Assembly (NCBI RefSeq): GCF_002797575.1 | Contig: NZ_PGTX01000001.1 | Span: 620,001 to 684,000, forward strand | Direction: 5' to 3' | Length of the DNA stretch: 64,000 nt | Source: Polynucleobacter brandtiae | GTDB lineage: Bacteria; Pseudomonadota; Gammaproteobacteria; Burkholderiales; Burkholderiaceae | Shown: one piece after another, positions 44,431 through 53,594 of the stretch | How the letters are laid out: each line of letters opens with the position of its first letter | How positions within the stretch are numbered: position 1 is the stretch's first letter | Translations under genes and position numbers: made by a program | Notes under the pieces: model-generated | Databases searched by the model: none | The model's input: only the letters and a program-made list of their open reading frames with translations | What the model was told of the DNA's origin: nothing

Positions 44431-45732
44431 TTAAGGATTTAAATTAAGGCGGTTCCGCACATCACCAACATGCCCCTTTAGGTCGTAAAGCTCCTTAGCA
44501 TCTAGCATAGAGACTTGGATTTGACCTACCCTCCTCTCGATATCCTCTAAATCTCGGTAATTCTGCTGCTTTAATTCCGGTTTGAGGGCATTTTTATCAA
44601 TCACCTTTAATTCCTCATACACCCGGGAAAGCTTAAGCCGAAGAAACAGATTTTTGATAGCAGGAATGTAAGTAAACAAGGGAATTAAAATTACCAATAG
44701 AGGAATCACGATTTTTGCGAAGCGCCCAATCCAGACTGCCGTCCAAAATGGTAAGTGACGATGTAAAAAGGACGGTCCGTCTTTGAGATAAATCTCAGCA
44801 TCTGAATGGACAGGAAAATCTAGACCAACCCCAGAGGGGAAGTCTCCGGGTCTTTGAAGATAGGCGTAAGACTTTAAAATATCATAAGTCTCACCCAAGA
44901 GTAAGGTCACCAATGCTGGGCTCACATTGTCCCTGCCCACTAAGGTAGCAGTTGCAGCCAATACCTCGATATCTCGCCTTGGAATATCTTGAGCAATACT
45001 CAGGACCCCTCTAGGAACCCTGACCTTAGATAAGTAAGGGAGCTGATGCAAATAGGCGTCTGCCTGCTCAAAGTCCATTAGACGAATATCGGGAATTTGG
45101 TAGAATTTTTTCAACAGTGGTGCCTCAGCAGCGCTGACTAAAAAAACAACGTCTAATTCTCCATTACTAAACTTTGTTAACGCCTCATCTGGCCTTAATT
45201 TTTCAGCATAGAAATCATCGATACTTAATCCGCTGACCCTCATAAGCTCGCTCGTTAAAGCCAAGGTACCACTCCCCTCACTGCCAATAGATACGCGCTT
45301 TCCCTTCAGCTGACTTAATAAAGTGAAGCGACCACTTTCTTTTTTAAATGCTGACTCTCGATACCAGACCCATATTGGCTCATAAAAAATGCCTGCAATA
45401 GAAACGAGATTAGAGTGCTTCGCGATATCAGCTACGCCGCCCTGGACTATTGCAAAATCTACTCCTGAGTTTGGATCCTCTAATAAGGCAACATTATCCT
45501 TTGACCCGCCTGTTGTTTTCAACGTCAGTGAAACTCCCTCGCCTGAAAGTTGATGCTGGAGTTTTTTGCCAAACGCTTGATATAGACCCTCTGGAAAACC
45601 CGTCGCCAACTCAATTGCTCGAGGTGGGGGAGGAACCAAAATCCAAAGGACGGCGAAAAGGAGCCCGCCTAAAAGCAAGGTAGCTATCCCAATCACCGCA
45701 GGGTTGTAAATATTTTTACGTATAAGATTCAT
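44431..45732 (-). CDS. Membrane-anchored TAXI-type TRAP solute-binding protein
   Basis: A 433-aa protein. An N-terminal transmembrane helix (VIGIATLLLGGLLFAVLW) is followed by a periplasmic TAXI domain: IELATGFPEGLYQAFGKKL, GKRVSIGSEGSGTLALTSEL. A second helix near residue 340 (IVIPLLVILIPLFTYIPAI) leads to a charged, probably cytosolic coiled tail (LKLSRVYEELKVIDKN). No TRAP permease is nearby. The architecture suggests a tethered sensor or receptor rather than a free periplasmic shuttle. Confidence 0.87.
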   Translation of the reverse strand: MNLIRKNIYNPAVIGIATLLLGGLLFAVLWILVPPPPRAIELATGFPEGLYQAFGKKLQHQLSGEGVSLTLKTTGGSKDNVALLEDPNSGVDFAIVQGGVADIAKHSNLVSIAGIFYEPIWVWYRESAFKKESGRFTLLSQLKGKRVSIGSEGSGTLALTSELMRVSGLSIDDFYAEKLRPDEALTKFSNGELDVVFLVSAAEAPLLKKFYQIPDIRLMDFEQADAYLHQLPYLSKVRVPRGVLSIAQDIPRRDIEVLAATATLVGRDNVSPALVTLLLGETYDILKSYAYLQRPGDFPSGVGLDFPVHSDAEIYLKDGPSFLHRHLPFWTAVWIGRFAKIVIPLLVILIPLFTYIPAIKNLFLRLKLSRVYEELKVIDKNALKPELKQQNYRDLEDIERRVGQIQVSMLDAKELYDLKGHVGDVRNRLNLNP

Positions 45733-45847
45733 CGGAAGTCTTCTCTTTTTGCCATTATGCCCCTGACCTACTCATCAACCCCATAATCAATTTGCATAAA
45801 AATAATCGCGATAAGATAGGCGTTTTAGAAACATGTATAGGAAGATC

Positions 45848-46609
45848 ATGACACGCCCTTTTAATAAAGTCGCGCTGATTACTGGTGCTGGAACGGGTAT
45901 TGGTAAGGCAGCGGCAAAAGCACTCTTACAAGGTGGTTTTCAGGTGGTGCTCACCGGTAGAAACCTCACTCGCCTGGAGCAGGCAATGCAAGATATTGGC
46001 GGAACAGAGAAAAACTGCCTTATTCATCCCGCTGATGTCGGAAAACCAGAAGATGTAAAACTATTGTTTTTGGAAATTCAAAACTACTTTGGGCGTATTG
46101 ATGTGCTGTTTAATAATGCCGGCGTTGGGGCTCCCGCCATCCCAATGGAAGAGTTAAACTATGAGCAGTGGATGAATGTGGTTAGCGCCAATTTATGCGG
46201 AGCCTTTCTTTGTTCGCAAGAAGCAATTCGAATGATGAAGGCGCAATCCCCGCAAGGCGGCAGAATTATCAACAATGGCTCTATTTCTGCACATGCACCT
46301 CGTCCTATGTCTGCCCCTTACACCGCCACAAAACATGCGCTTACGGGTTTAACCAAATCTATTGCTCTGGATGGACGTGCATTTAATATTGCCTGCGGCC
46401 AAATAGACATCGGCAATGCGGGCACAGAGATGACAATCCCGATGGCAGCCGGTATTTTGCAGGCTGATGGCTCAAATCAAGCCGAGCCACTAATGGATGT
46501 AGATCACGTAGGTCAAGCGGTACTCCATATGGCTCAATTACCACTGGAAAGCAATATTCTCTCAATGACCATCATGGCCAGCAAAATGCCTTTTGTAGGT
46601 CGAGGTTGA
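45848..46609 (+). CDS. Short-chain dehydrogenase/reductase
   Basis: A 253-aa SDR. The start at ATG 45848 is preferred to the upstream ATG (45833) because AGGAAG precedes it. Cofactor motif [15 protein letters not shown] (residues 9-23), [12 protein letters not shown], the catalytic Ser in [10 protein letters not shown] and the Tyr-Lys in [16 protein letters not shown] are intact. It is a classical NAD(P)-dependent oxidoreductase with unknown substrate. It converges with ccmI, with adjacent stop codons. Confidence 0.9.
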   Translation: MTRPFNKVALITGAGTGIGKAAAKALLQGGFQVVLTGRNLTRLEQAMQDIGGTEKNCLIHPADVGKPEDVKLLFLEIQNYFGRIDVLFNNAGVGAPAIPMEELNYEQWMNVVSANLCGAFLCSQEAIRMMKAQSPQGGRIINNGSISAHAPRPMSAPYTATKHALTGLTKSIALDGRAFNIACGQIDIGNAGTEMTIPMAAGILQADGSNQAEPLMDVDHVGQAVLHMAQLPLESNILSMTIMASKMPFVGRG

Positions 46610-47812
46610 TTAAGGGCGCACTCGATCGACTACCAACTGAACATTAGAGGAGCCTACCTTCACGGTTTTAGCTGTAGAGATCAAATCCCCAGCTTCTGGC
46701 ATCGCCATACCGGTTTTAGAAATACGTACCTCGACCACTACCTCTGCTAATGCAGAAATCAGCGTATTCGGGCTCATTGCTAAAGCGTCATCTAATAGGT
46801 AATTCATCGGGAATGTCGTGAGGGGCGCCCTCAAAACAGCAACCGGCATACGCTCACCCGGTTTACGAGCAATCACCATTAAAACATCCCCTGATTTGAG
46901 CTGGGATTTCAATTCGGGGGCTATCGATATACTTCCACTGATACCCTTAAGGCCTGCCATAGGAACGGGAGTGGGGGTAGATGCAGGAGGAAGCCTGCCT
47001 TTTAAACGGGCTTCTGCGATCGACTCCGCAATACCACGCGCCTCATCAGAAGTCGGCGGCAATTGTTTGGCTAATTTCTCCCAAGACTGTATTGCGCCAG
47101 AGTAGTCTTGCGCACCAAAAGCAGCCGTTCCAGAGAGCCATAAGGCTAGCAAGTTATTTGGGTCGAGTGCCAGTGCTTTGTTAATCAACTGGATTGGCTT
47201 ACCAGCGAAGCTTCCATTGGCGTTACTTGCCAGTGCATCTGCATAGTCTGCCAATAACTGTGGGTCGGAGTCTATGTAAGAACCAGCACGAGCATAAGCA
47301 TTCACGGCATCTTGATTGCGACCCAAAACACGATAAGAGCGCGCTAACATAGCCCACCCCTTTAAATTGTCCGGCTCTTTTTCTAGCTTCGTAGCAAACT
47401 CATTCACCATCTTTTCAACAGACTCTTGATTCATCGGCTGTTGAATCTTTTGCTCGGCAACACGAGTAGCTTCGCCTAGTACAAAGTAGAAGCCGATTGA
47501 AAGTAGCGCTACAAAAATACAAACACCAACGATGGTTTTTTTAGGGGACCGAACTGTCGCTAAATCATCAGCTACTTCAGTATCCTGAAAAAGACGCTGG
47601 CGCATTTCAGCATGAGTTTGCTCATAAATCACCTCATCCACAACACCAGCCAATCGCTCGGCCTCTAATTTATCCAATTCTTCACGATAAATTGAAGCAT
47701 TCATCTGCCGACGCGAAGTTCCCTGCTCTAGGCCCCAAAAGAAAAATGGACGCAAAAGCAGCGCTAAAACCAAAATCAATAAAAGAAAAGCAGCAATTAA
47801 AAAACTAGTCAT
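46610..47812 (-). CDS. ccmI: Cytochrome c maturation protein CcmI (CycH)
   Basis: A 400-aa membrane protein that presents apocytochrome c to the CcmF/H ligase. Two transmembrane helices (residues 1-22 and about 95-115) enclose a cytosolic leucine-zipper-like segment (REELDKLEAERLAG). The periplasmic part holds TPR repeats (about 150-260: LKGWAMLARSYRVLGRNQDA, LLALWLSGTAAFGAQDYSGA). A C-terminal beta-rich domain ends the protein. Last gene of the ccm operon, overlapping ccmH by 8 bases. Confidence 0.94.
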   Translation of the reverse strand: MTSFLIAAFLLLILVLALLLRPFFFWGLEQGTSRRQMNASIYREELDKLEAERLAGVVDEVIYEQTHAEMRQRLFQDTEVADDLATVRSPKKTIVGVCIFVALLSIGFYFVLGEATRVAEQKIQQPMNQESVEKMVNEFATKLEKEPDNLKGWAMLARSYRVLGRNQDAVNAYARAGSYIDSDPQLLADYADALASNANGSFAGKPIQLINKALALDPNNLLALWLSGTAAFGAQDYSGAIQSWEKLAKQLPPTSDEARGIAESIAEARLKGRLPPASTPTPVPMAGLKGISGSISIAPELKSQLKSGDVLMVIARKPGERMPVAVLRAPLTTFPMNYLLDDALAMSPNTLISALAEVVVEVRISKTGMAMPEAGDLISTAKTVKVGSSNVQLVVDRVRP

Positions 47813-48302
47813 GGGGACTTTCAGAAGAGCTGGATTTTACATTCTTAAGCAGCGCATCAATGCGGCGATTCTCTTCAGCAGAAAGTGTCGCGCTCGGTAC
47901 GCTTTGATTTCTGCGTCGCAAATAAAGAATAAGCCCCATAATACCCAGCAGCAAAATGGCAAAAGGGCCTATCCACAGCAACCAAGTAATAGGCTTAACC
48001 GGTGGGCGATACAACACAAAATCACCGTAACGCTCTACCATGAAGCTTCGTATCTGATCATCCGTCTTGCCTTCTTTAACCAGAATACGAATCTCACGGC
48101 GTAAGTCATTTGCTAAATCCGAGCGTGATCCTGCAAGCGATTCGTTTTGACATACTAAACAACGCATTTCCTCGGAAATTGAGATTAATCGCTGCTCAGT
48201 GACTGGATCATCCGCCAGCGGAACAGCATCTGTAGCCAATGTAGGGTTCACGGTGCAAAAAGCCATGAATACAAAGATAGCTGAGACAAACAATGATTTC
48301 AT
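47805..48302 (-). CDS. ccmH: Cytochrome c maturation protein CcmH (CycL)
   Basis: A 165-aa periplasmic thioredox protein anchored by a C-terminal helix (ITWLLWIGPFAILLLGIMGL). The signal peptide is N-terminal. The redox motif MRCLVCQNESLAGS (the LRCxxCQ signature) reduces apocytochrome cysteines. A conserved LRREIRILVKEGKTDDQI helix follows. It overlaps both ccmG (4 bases) and ccmI (8 bases). Confidence 0.96.
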   Translation of the reverse strand: MKSLFVSAIFVFMAFCTVNPTLATDAVPLADDPVTEQRLISISEEMRCLVCQNESLAGSRSDLANDLRREIRILVKEGKTDDQIRSFMVERYGDFVLYRPPVKPITWLLWIGPFAILLLGIMGLILYLRRRNQSVPSATLSAEENRRIDALLKNVKSSSSESPHD

Positions 48303-48829
48303 CGCGATTTAAGCTCAGCCAATAAGGGGATGATTTTTTGATTGAGCACTTGTGTGGTTACTGGCCCAATTTGCTTAAAACGAATGATGCCTGCCTTATC
48401 GATAATGTAAGTTTCAGGAACACCATAGACACCATAGTCGATACCCACACGGCCGTTGCCATCAAACGCAGATAGCGTATAGGGATCACCCTGACGAGCA
48501 AGCATAGCCAATGCATCATCTCGCTTATCTTTATAGTTCAAACCAATTAAGGGTGCTAGCTTTAATTTGCCTAGCTCGACCAATGCTGGATGCTCTTCGC
48601 GACAAGCAACACACCAAGAGGCCCAGACATTCAATATCCAAACTTGACCCTTCATACTTTCTGGAGAGAAGGTATTTTTAGAGTTCGCAAGTTGAGGTAC
48701 CTCGAAGGCAGGGGCTAATTTTCCAATTAAGGGTGAGGGTACCTCTTGCGGATCACGATTTAAACCAACCGCTAAAAATCCAACCAAAATCACAAACAAC
48801 ACAAAAGGAATAAGAAATTTAGCTTTCAC
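48299..48829 (-). CDS. ccmG: Thiol:disulfide interchange protein CcmG/DsbE
   Basis: A 176-aa thioredoxin-fold protein held by an N-terminal helix (FVLFVILVGFLAVGL). The active site is WASWCVACREEHPAL: a CVAC variant of the usual CPxC. The CcmG-specific YGVYGVPETYIID with the cis-proline is present. It passes electrons to CcmH and apocytochrome c. It overlaps ccmF by four bases and ccmH by four bases. Confidence 0.95.
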   Translation of the reverse strand: MKAKFLIPFVLFVILVGFLAVGLNRDPQEVPSPLIGKLAPAFEVPQLANSKNTFSPESMKGQVWILNVWASWCVACREEHPALVELGKLKLAPLIGLNYKDKRDDALAMLARQGDPYTLSAFDGNGRVGIDYGVYGVPETYIIDKAGIIRFKQIGPVTTQVLNQKIIPLLAELKSR

Positions 48830-50745
48830 ACAGACGCCTTACGCCATTTCATGCGATAGCGCTTATCGGACATCGCCAACATACCGCCTAAAGCCATCAA
48901 TAAACACCCGCCCCAAATCCAATCTATGAAAGGCTTGTAGTACACCCTCACAGCCCAGGCCTTGTCATCTAACTCTTCACCAAGTGATACGTAAATATCA
49001 CGCGTTAAACCAGCATCAATTGCAGCCTCGGTCATAGGCATCGTAGACGAAAAGTAACTTCGTTTTTCAGGATATAAGGTCGCCTCTAACTGCCCATTGC
49101 GCATCAATAAAAAAGTACCTTGCATTGCTTTGTAATTAGGTCCTGGAACAGCAGCAACCCCTTGCAACTGAATTTGATAACCGCCTACGCTCACAGTTTC
49201 TCCGGCGTGCATCTTCACATCTTTTTCTTCTTGGTACCCACCCACCATCGTGACACCAATAACAAAAACAGCGATACCTAGATGGGCAAGCTGCATTCCC
49301 ATAAATGAGCGGGTCGGTTTACCCACTTTTGCTTGACGAATCCATTGCAGCACACCAGATGCAATCACCCAAAATGCCAATAAGAATCCCAAGCTAGTGA
49401 GCCAGGTAAAGGAGCCCATTATTAGTGGAATCAATACCGCTGCAATGACTGCCACTAAAGCGGCAACCCATAAACGCTTGATAACGGTCAACAGATTCGA
49501 GTTTTTCCAACTCGTCCAAGGGCCAATTCCCATTAACACCAGCAAAGGAACCATGATGGGAACAAAGACACTATTGAAGTAGGGAGGGCCTACAGAGATC
49601 TTGCCTAAGTGCAAAGCATCAATCAACAAGGGGTATAAAGTACCCAGAAGAATAGATGCTGCAGAGACTACTAAGAAGACGTTCCCTAGCAAGATAAATG
49701 TTTCTCGGGAAGTGAGGCTGAACTTGCCACCCAGCGTACTTTTGGGGGCACGCCATGCGTACAGCGCTAATGATGACCCAACCACTAGCACTAGAAAAAT
49801 CAAAATAAATACACCCCGTCTAGGGTCAGTTGCGAAAGCATGCACTGAGGTCAAGACCCCAGAGCGCACTAAAAATGTTCCCAGTAATGACAGTGAAAAA
49901 GCACAGATGGCCAGCAAAACGGTCCAGCTCTTAAATCCACCCCGCTTCTCGGTGACTGAAAGGGAATGTAAAAGGGCCGTACCTACTAACCAAGGAATGA
50001 AGGAGGCATTTTCCACGGGATCCCAAAACCACCAACCACCCCAACCTAATTCGTAATAAGCCCACCATGATCCCAGCGCGATACCTAGCGTTAAAAACAC
50101 CCAAGCCGCAGTGGTCCAGGGGCGCGACCAACGCGCCCAAGCAGCATCTAGCCTGCCAGAAAGCAAAGAGGCAATCGCAAAAGCGAAAGCAACTGAAAAT
50201 CCAACATAACCCATATAAAGCATAGGTGGATGAAATATGAGGCCCGGATCTTGCAAGAGCGGATTTAAAGATCGCCCATCTTGCGCCGCAGGAAAAAGCC
50301 GTTCGAACGGGCTCGATGTCGTGATGATGAATAGCAGTAGGCCGGTGATAACCAGGCCTAGAACTCCAATGACCCGCGCAACCATAAAATCATCCAAGGA
50401 TTTTGAGAGTTGTGCCACCAAAATAGTCCAAGTCGATAGCAAGAAAACCCACAGCAATAAAGAGCCCTCGTGACCACCCCAAACTGCTGATAGTCGATAC
50501 ATCGTAGGTAGCTGTGAATTTGAATGCTCTGCAACGTACAGGACAGAAAAATCATTCACGTAAAAACTCCATGACAGAGTCACGAAAGCAATTGCCAATA
50601 ATAAAAAAACGGTTTGTGCCGCTGGCCTAGCCAGCATTAACCACTCACGTCGACCTTGGTGCGCCCCTACCAAAGGTAGTACCCCTTGAATAATCGCAAC
50701 ACATAAAGCCAGTATTAATGCGTAGTGACCAAACTCAGTAATCAT
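48826..50745 (-). CDS. ccmF: Cytochrome c haem lyase subunit CcmF
   Basis: A 639-aa polytopic membrane protein (about 15 helices) of the haem handling family. The WWD domain is [20 protein letters not shown]; flanking histidines include HEGSLLLW and the [10 protein letters not shown] region. It ligates haem from holo-CcmE to apocytochrome with CcmH/I. Its start overlaps the end of ccmE by 4 bases. Confidence 0.97.
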   Translation of the reverse strand: MITEFGHYALILALCVAIIQGVLPLVGAHQGRREWLMLARPAAQTVFLLLAIAFVTLSWSFYVNDFSVLYVAEHSNSQLPTMYRLSAVWGGHEGSLLLWVFLLSTWTILVAQLSKSLDDFMVARVIGVLGLVITGLLLFIITTSSPFERLFPAAQDGRSLNPLLQDPGLIFHPPMLYMGYVGFSVAFAFAIASLLSGRLDAAWARWSRPWTTAAWVFLTLGIALGSWWAYYELGWGGWWFWDPVENASFIPWLVGTALLHSLSVTEKRGGFKSWTVLLAICAFSLSLLGTFLVRSGVLTSVHAFATDPRRGVFILIFLVLVVGSSLALYAWRAPKSTLGGKFSLTSRETFILLGNVFLVVSAASILLGTLYPLLIDALHLGKISVGPPYFNSVFVPIMVPLLVLMGIGPWTSWKNSNLLTVIKRLWVAALVAVIAAVLIPLIMGSFTWLTSLGFLLAFWVIASGVLQWIRQAKVGKPTRSFMGMQLAHLGIAVFVIGVTMVGGYQEEKDVKMHAGETVSVGGYQIQLQGVAAVPGPNYKAMQGTFLLMRNGQLEATLYPEKRSYFSSTMPMTEAAIDAGLTRDIYVSLGEELDDKAWAVRVYYKPFIDWIWGGCLLMALGGMLAMSDKRYRMKWRKASV

Positions 50746-51188
50746 GGTTTACTTCCATTTTTTTGAGCTTGCTCAAGCGCATGCTTTGCCTCAGGAGGCA
50801 TATAGTTCTCATCATGCTTAGCAAGTACCTCGCTAGCAACAAATTGCCCATTGGCATCCAATCGTCCTTGAGCCACGGCACCCTTACCTTCTTTAAATAA
50901 GTCAGGCAGAATACCGGTGTAAGCAACCGGTATATCCTTAACCATATCGGTAATCACAAAATGAACAGTCAAGCCGTCGCGTTTTACTGACTGCTCCTTC
51001 ACCATTCCGCCAATCCGAAAAGCTTGTCCTTGGGGCGCTTTGCCTGCGGCTACCTCGCTTGGGGTAACAAAAAGAGCAATATTGCTATTGAGCGCATTTA
51101 GAATCAAAACTGCTGCCAATACAACGGCAATTAGCCCGCCAATAATGATGGCAAAACGCTTATGTCTTGGCTTTAATGTCAGACTCAC
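50742..51188 (-). CDS. ccmE: Periplasmic haem chaperone CcmE
   Basis: A 148-aa protein with an N-terminal membrane anchor ([19 protein letters not shown]) and an OB-fold periplasmic domain ([19 protein letters not shown]). The covalent haem ligand His is in [12 protein letters not shown], the classical HxxxY motif. It receives haem from CcmABCD and delivers it to CcmF. Overlaps ccmD and ccmF by four bases each. Confidence 0.96.
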   Translation of the reverse strand: MSLTLKPRHKRFAIIIGGLIAVVLAAVLILNALNSNIALFVTPSEVAAGKAPQGQAFRIGGMVKEQSVKRDGLTVHFVITDMVKDIPVAYTGILPDLFKEGKGAVAQGRLDANGQFVASEVLAKHDENYMPPEAKHALEQAQKNGSKP

Positions 51189-51373
51189 TTTGCACCCTCT
51201 AAATCCAATTGCTCAGCCAACGCTTCACGTTGAAGCCTTCTCACAACCGCTTGATGACGCGCATGAACAGTCAAGGGCTCAATCAAAAAAACCAGGGCGC
51301 TCACACCAAAGCTTGACCATACATAAAGGGCATAACCCCCCATTGCGAAGAACTCAGATGAACTATTCCACAT
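51185..51373 (-). CDS. ccmD: Haem exporter accessory protein CcmD
   Basis: A 62-aa single-pass protein starting at ATG 51373, which overlaps the ccmC stop by one base (TGATG). A longer in-frame opening reaches 51406 but has no support. The sequence begins [20 protein letters not shown], typical of CcmD, with the helix [14 protein letters not shown] and a basic cytosolic helix ([16 protein letters not shown]). It releases holo-CcmE from the CcmABCD complex. Confidence 0.92.
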   Translation of the reverse strand: MWNSSSEFFAMGGYALYVWSSFGVSALVFLIEPLTVHARHQAVVRRLQREALAEQLDLEGAK

Positions 51374-52140
51374 CAACGCACTACCCCGTTTAGTTGTTTT
51401 ACCCAAGCAGTATGAGCCTCACGCTCCAAAATGATGGCGCGTACACGCATTAACCCTACTGCAATTGAGTACATCCAAAGACACAAAGCCATTAAGAGCA
51501 TTCCCCACAGCATGGTTTGGGCCATCGCCGGCGCTTTAGTTAAAGACACCGATGCACCTTGATGCAAGGTATTCCACCACTTCACTGAAAAGTAAATAAT
51601 GGGGATATTTACCACTCCAACCAAGGCCAAAATAGCTCCAGCCTTATCTGCGCGACGAACATTGTCAATAGAGGCCTGCAAGGCAATAAAGCCTAGATAT
51701 AAGAATAAAAGAATTAACTCCGAAGTTAAGCGGGCATCCCATACCCACCAGGCCCCCCACATTGGCTTGCCCCAGAATGCGCCAGTCCATAAAGAAAGAA
51801 AAGTCATCCAAGCGCCAATCGGTGCAAGTGCCTGCGCCATCATTGCGGATAAACGGGTATTAAAAATTAAACCTAAACCAGCCCACGCAGCCATCGCTAG
51901 ATAGATCACCATAGACATCCAGGAAACCGGTACATGAATAAAAATAATGCGATAGCCTTGACCCTGCACCGCATCAACTGGAGCAACAAAAAAACTAATC
52001 CACAAACCTGCGACGCCAAAAATAATTGTGAGTACCCAAAACACAGGAATTAGTTTTCCGGCCAACGGATAGAAGGTACTTGGACTGGAGAATTTAAACC
52101 AACTAATCATCTGTTTTGTACGCACATTATTTGCATTCAT
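51373..52140 (-). CDS. ccmC: Haem-handling membrane protein CcmC
   Basis: A 255-aa six-helix protein of the WWD family. The tryptophan-rich motif is WGAWWVWDARLTSELILLFL. The histidine ligands lie in IFIHVPVSWMSM and NTLHQGASV. It loads haem onto CcmE. The start overlaps the ccmB stop (TAATG), which supports the ATG at 52140 over the later in-frame ATG. Confidence 0.97.
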   Translation of the reverse strand: MNANNVRTKQMISWFKFSSPSTFYPLAGKLIPVFWVLTIIFGVAGLWISFFVAPVDAVQGQGYRIIFIHVPVSWMSMVIYLAMAAWAGLGLIFNTRLSAMMAQALAPIGAWMTFLSLWTGAFWGKPMWGAWWVWDARLTSELILLFLYLGFIALQASIDNVRRADKAGAILALVGVVNIPIIYFSVKWWNTLHQGASVSLTKAPAMAQTMLWGMLLMALCLWMYSIAVGLMRVRAIILEREAHTAWVKQLNGVVR

Positions 52141-52805
52141 TATTCAATCGCAATTTTTACAGCATTAGCGCTAACCCAAGGCACAAACGCCAGCGCCAAA
52201 ATCAATAAGGCGCCCAGTAGCGAGAAATATCCTGAAATATCCATTCCTGCACTGTTGGAGTAGACCGCACCAGCACCAAAAATTAATACAGGAATATAGA
52301 GCGGCAGAATAATAAGACTCATCAACACACTTCCACCCCTTACCCCCAAAGTTAATGCAGCGCCAATAGAGCCCACCAATGATAAAACAGGTGTACCCAA
52401 GAGGAGGGCCGCCATTAATACCTTGATAGAGTCGAAATCCAGACCAAACTGGATACCAATGAGGGGGGCGAGCAAGACCAGGGGTAAACCAGCCACAAGC
52501 CAATGGGCAAAAATCTTCCCAAACACGAGGCCGGAGAAAGCATTGGGTGATAAGACCAATTGCTCTAGAGTCCCATCAGCGTAATCCGCCGCAAACATTC
52601 TCTGAAGCCCTAATAAGGTCGAAAGTAAGGCTGCAACCCAAATTACACCTGGTGCAATTTTTTTCAGCAGCACGGCATCGGCACCAATACCTAATGGAAA
52701 TAGGCTTGTCACAATGACAAAGAAAAAAAGTGCTGTTAACGCCTCACTTTTACGACGCATTACTAAAAGAAGGTCACGCCGAATAATGGCAATCAAAGCA
52801 TTCAT
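52140..52805 (-). CDS. ccmB: Haem exporter permease CcmB
   Basis: A 221-aa six-helix ABC permease. It begins RRDLLLVMRRKSEALTALFFF and contains ADYADGTLEQLVLSP, a hallmark of CcmB. It partners CcmA and CcmC in the complex that releases holo-CcmE. Overlaps ccmA by four bases. Confidence 0.96.
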   Translation of the reverse strand: MNALIAIIRRDLLLVMRRKSEALTALFFFVIVTSLFPLGIGADAVLLKKIAPGVIWVAALLSTLLGLQRMFAADYADGTLEQLVLSPNAFSGLVFGKIFAHWLVAGLPLVLLAPLIGIQFGLDFDSIKVLMAALLLGTPVLSLVGSIGAALTLGVRGGSVLMSLIILPLYIPVLIFGAGAVYSNSAGMDISGYFSLLGALLILALAFVPWVSANAVKIAIE

Positions 52806-53449
52806 AAATCCAGCACCCGTAAACCAGGTATCTCTATATGCTGATGACTAGTAAAAACGACTAGCCCATTATTTTTGAGGTGCCCCGCAATTAACTGCTG
52901 CAGTTCTTGAACGGCAGCAATATCCAACGTATTGAATGGCTCATCCAAAATCCAGATGTCGGCCTTCCTAGACACCATTCGTGCCATCAAGACCCGCTTT
53001 TTCTGTCCGGCTGATAAACAACTCACCGGAAGATCTGCGCGAGCCCTCAAACCAAATTGATACAGGGCCGCAAGAGCATCTTTTTCTGTCAGCTTAAGGT
53101 CATCAATGGCCGCATACATCAATAAATTTTCAAGCGATGTGAGATCTTCTTTGAGCGCATCGCGATGACCCAGAAATAGTAGCTGGCGACGGTATGACTG
53201 CGCCTCATCCTGAATTGGCTTGCCCGCCCAGAGAATTTCTCCAGACTCAGGGGTAGATAAGCCAGTCAGTAAACGCAGCAGGCTCGTTTTCCCCACACCA
53301 TTTTCACCGCGAATGTGCAAACATTCGCCAGCAGATAGGGTCAAACTCAGGTCTGTGAACAACTCACGATTCCCTCGGATACAGGTAACGCCACGAGCCT
53401 CTAATTGAGGCAAGAGAGCGCTGGGGAGAAAGGGTGTAGTGGCTGTCAT
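52802..53449 (-). CDS. ccmA: Haem exporter ATP-binding protein CcmA
   Basis: A 215-aa ABC ATPase. The Walker A motif is GENGVGKTSLL (about residues 48-58), the signature is LSAGQKKRVLMARM and the Walker B motif is ADIWILDEPFNTLD; a switch His occurs in FTSHQHIEI. First gene of ccmABCDEFGHI, all on the minus strand with overlapping ends. The upstream 145 nt contain small palindromes and a TATAAT-like box. Confidence 0.96.
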   Translation of the reverse strand: MTATTPFLPSALLPQLEARGVTCIRGNRELFTDLSLTLSAGECLHIRGENGVGKTSLLRLLTGLSTPESGEILWAGKPIQDEAQSYRRQLLFLGHRDALKEDLTSLENLLMYAAIDDLKLTEKDALAALYQFGLRARADLPVSCLSAGQKKRVLMARMVSRKADIWILDEPFNTLDIAAVQELQQLIAGHLKNNGLVVFTSHQHIEIPGLRVLDL

Positions 53450-53531
53450 TGAAGTAATTGGCCTGAATCAATCACCCCAAGCAAAGTTCGAGAGCCCTTG
53501 GAGGCTGTCAAACCGCCTAAAACAGTAATTT

Positions 53532-53576
53532 AACAAGAAAACTTGTTATAATTCAATAGCTTATACCATTATAAGC
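53532..53576 (-). promoter_or_regulatory. Palindromes and possible promoter ahead of ccm operon
   Basis: Two short inverted repeats lie in the 145-nt leader: AACAAG-AAAA-CTTGTT (53532-53547) and GCTTATA-CCAT-TATAAGC (53559-53576). The second includes TATAAT on the minus strand, which could be a -10 box, but no good -35 was seen. A role in controlling ccm is only suggested by position. Confidence 0.35.
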
Positions 53577-53594
53577 CAAATTTCTTAAAAGCTT

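Noticed and set aside
49601..50056. A 151-codon plus-strand frame
   Set aside because: It is the complement of ccmF, whose membrane-rich composition gives long antisense frames.
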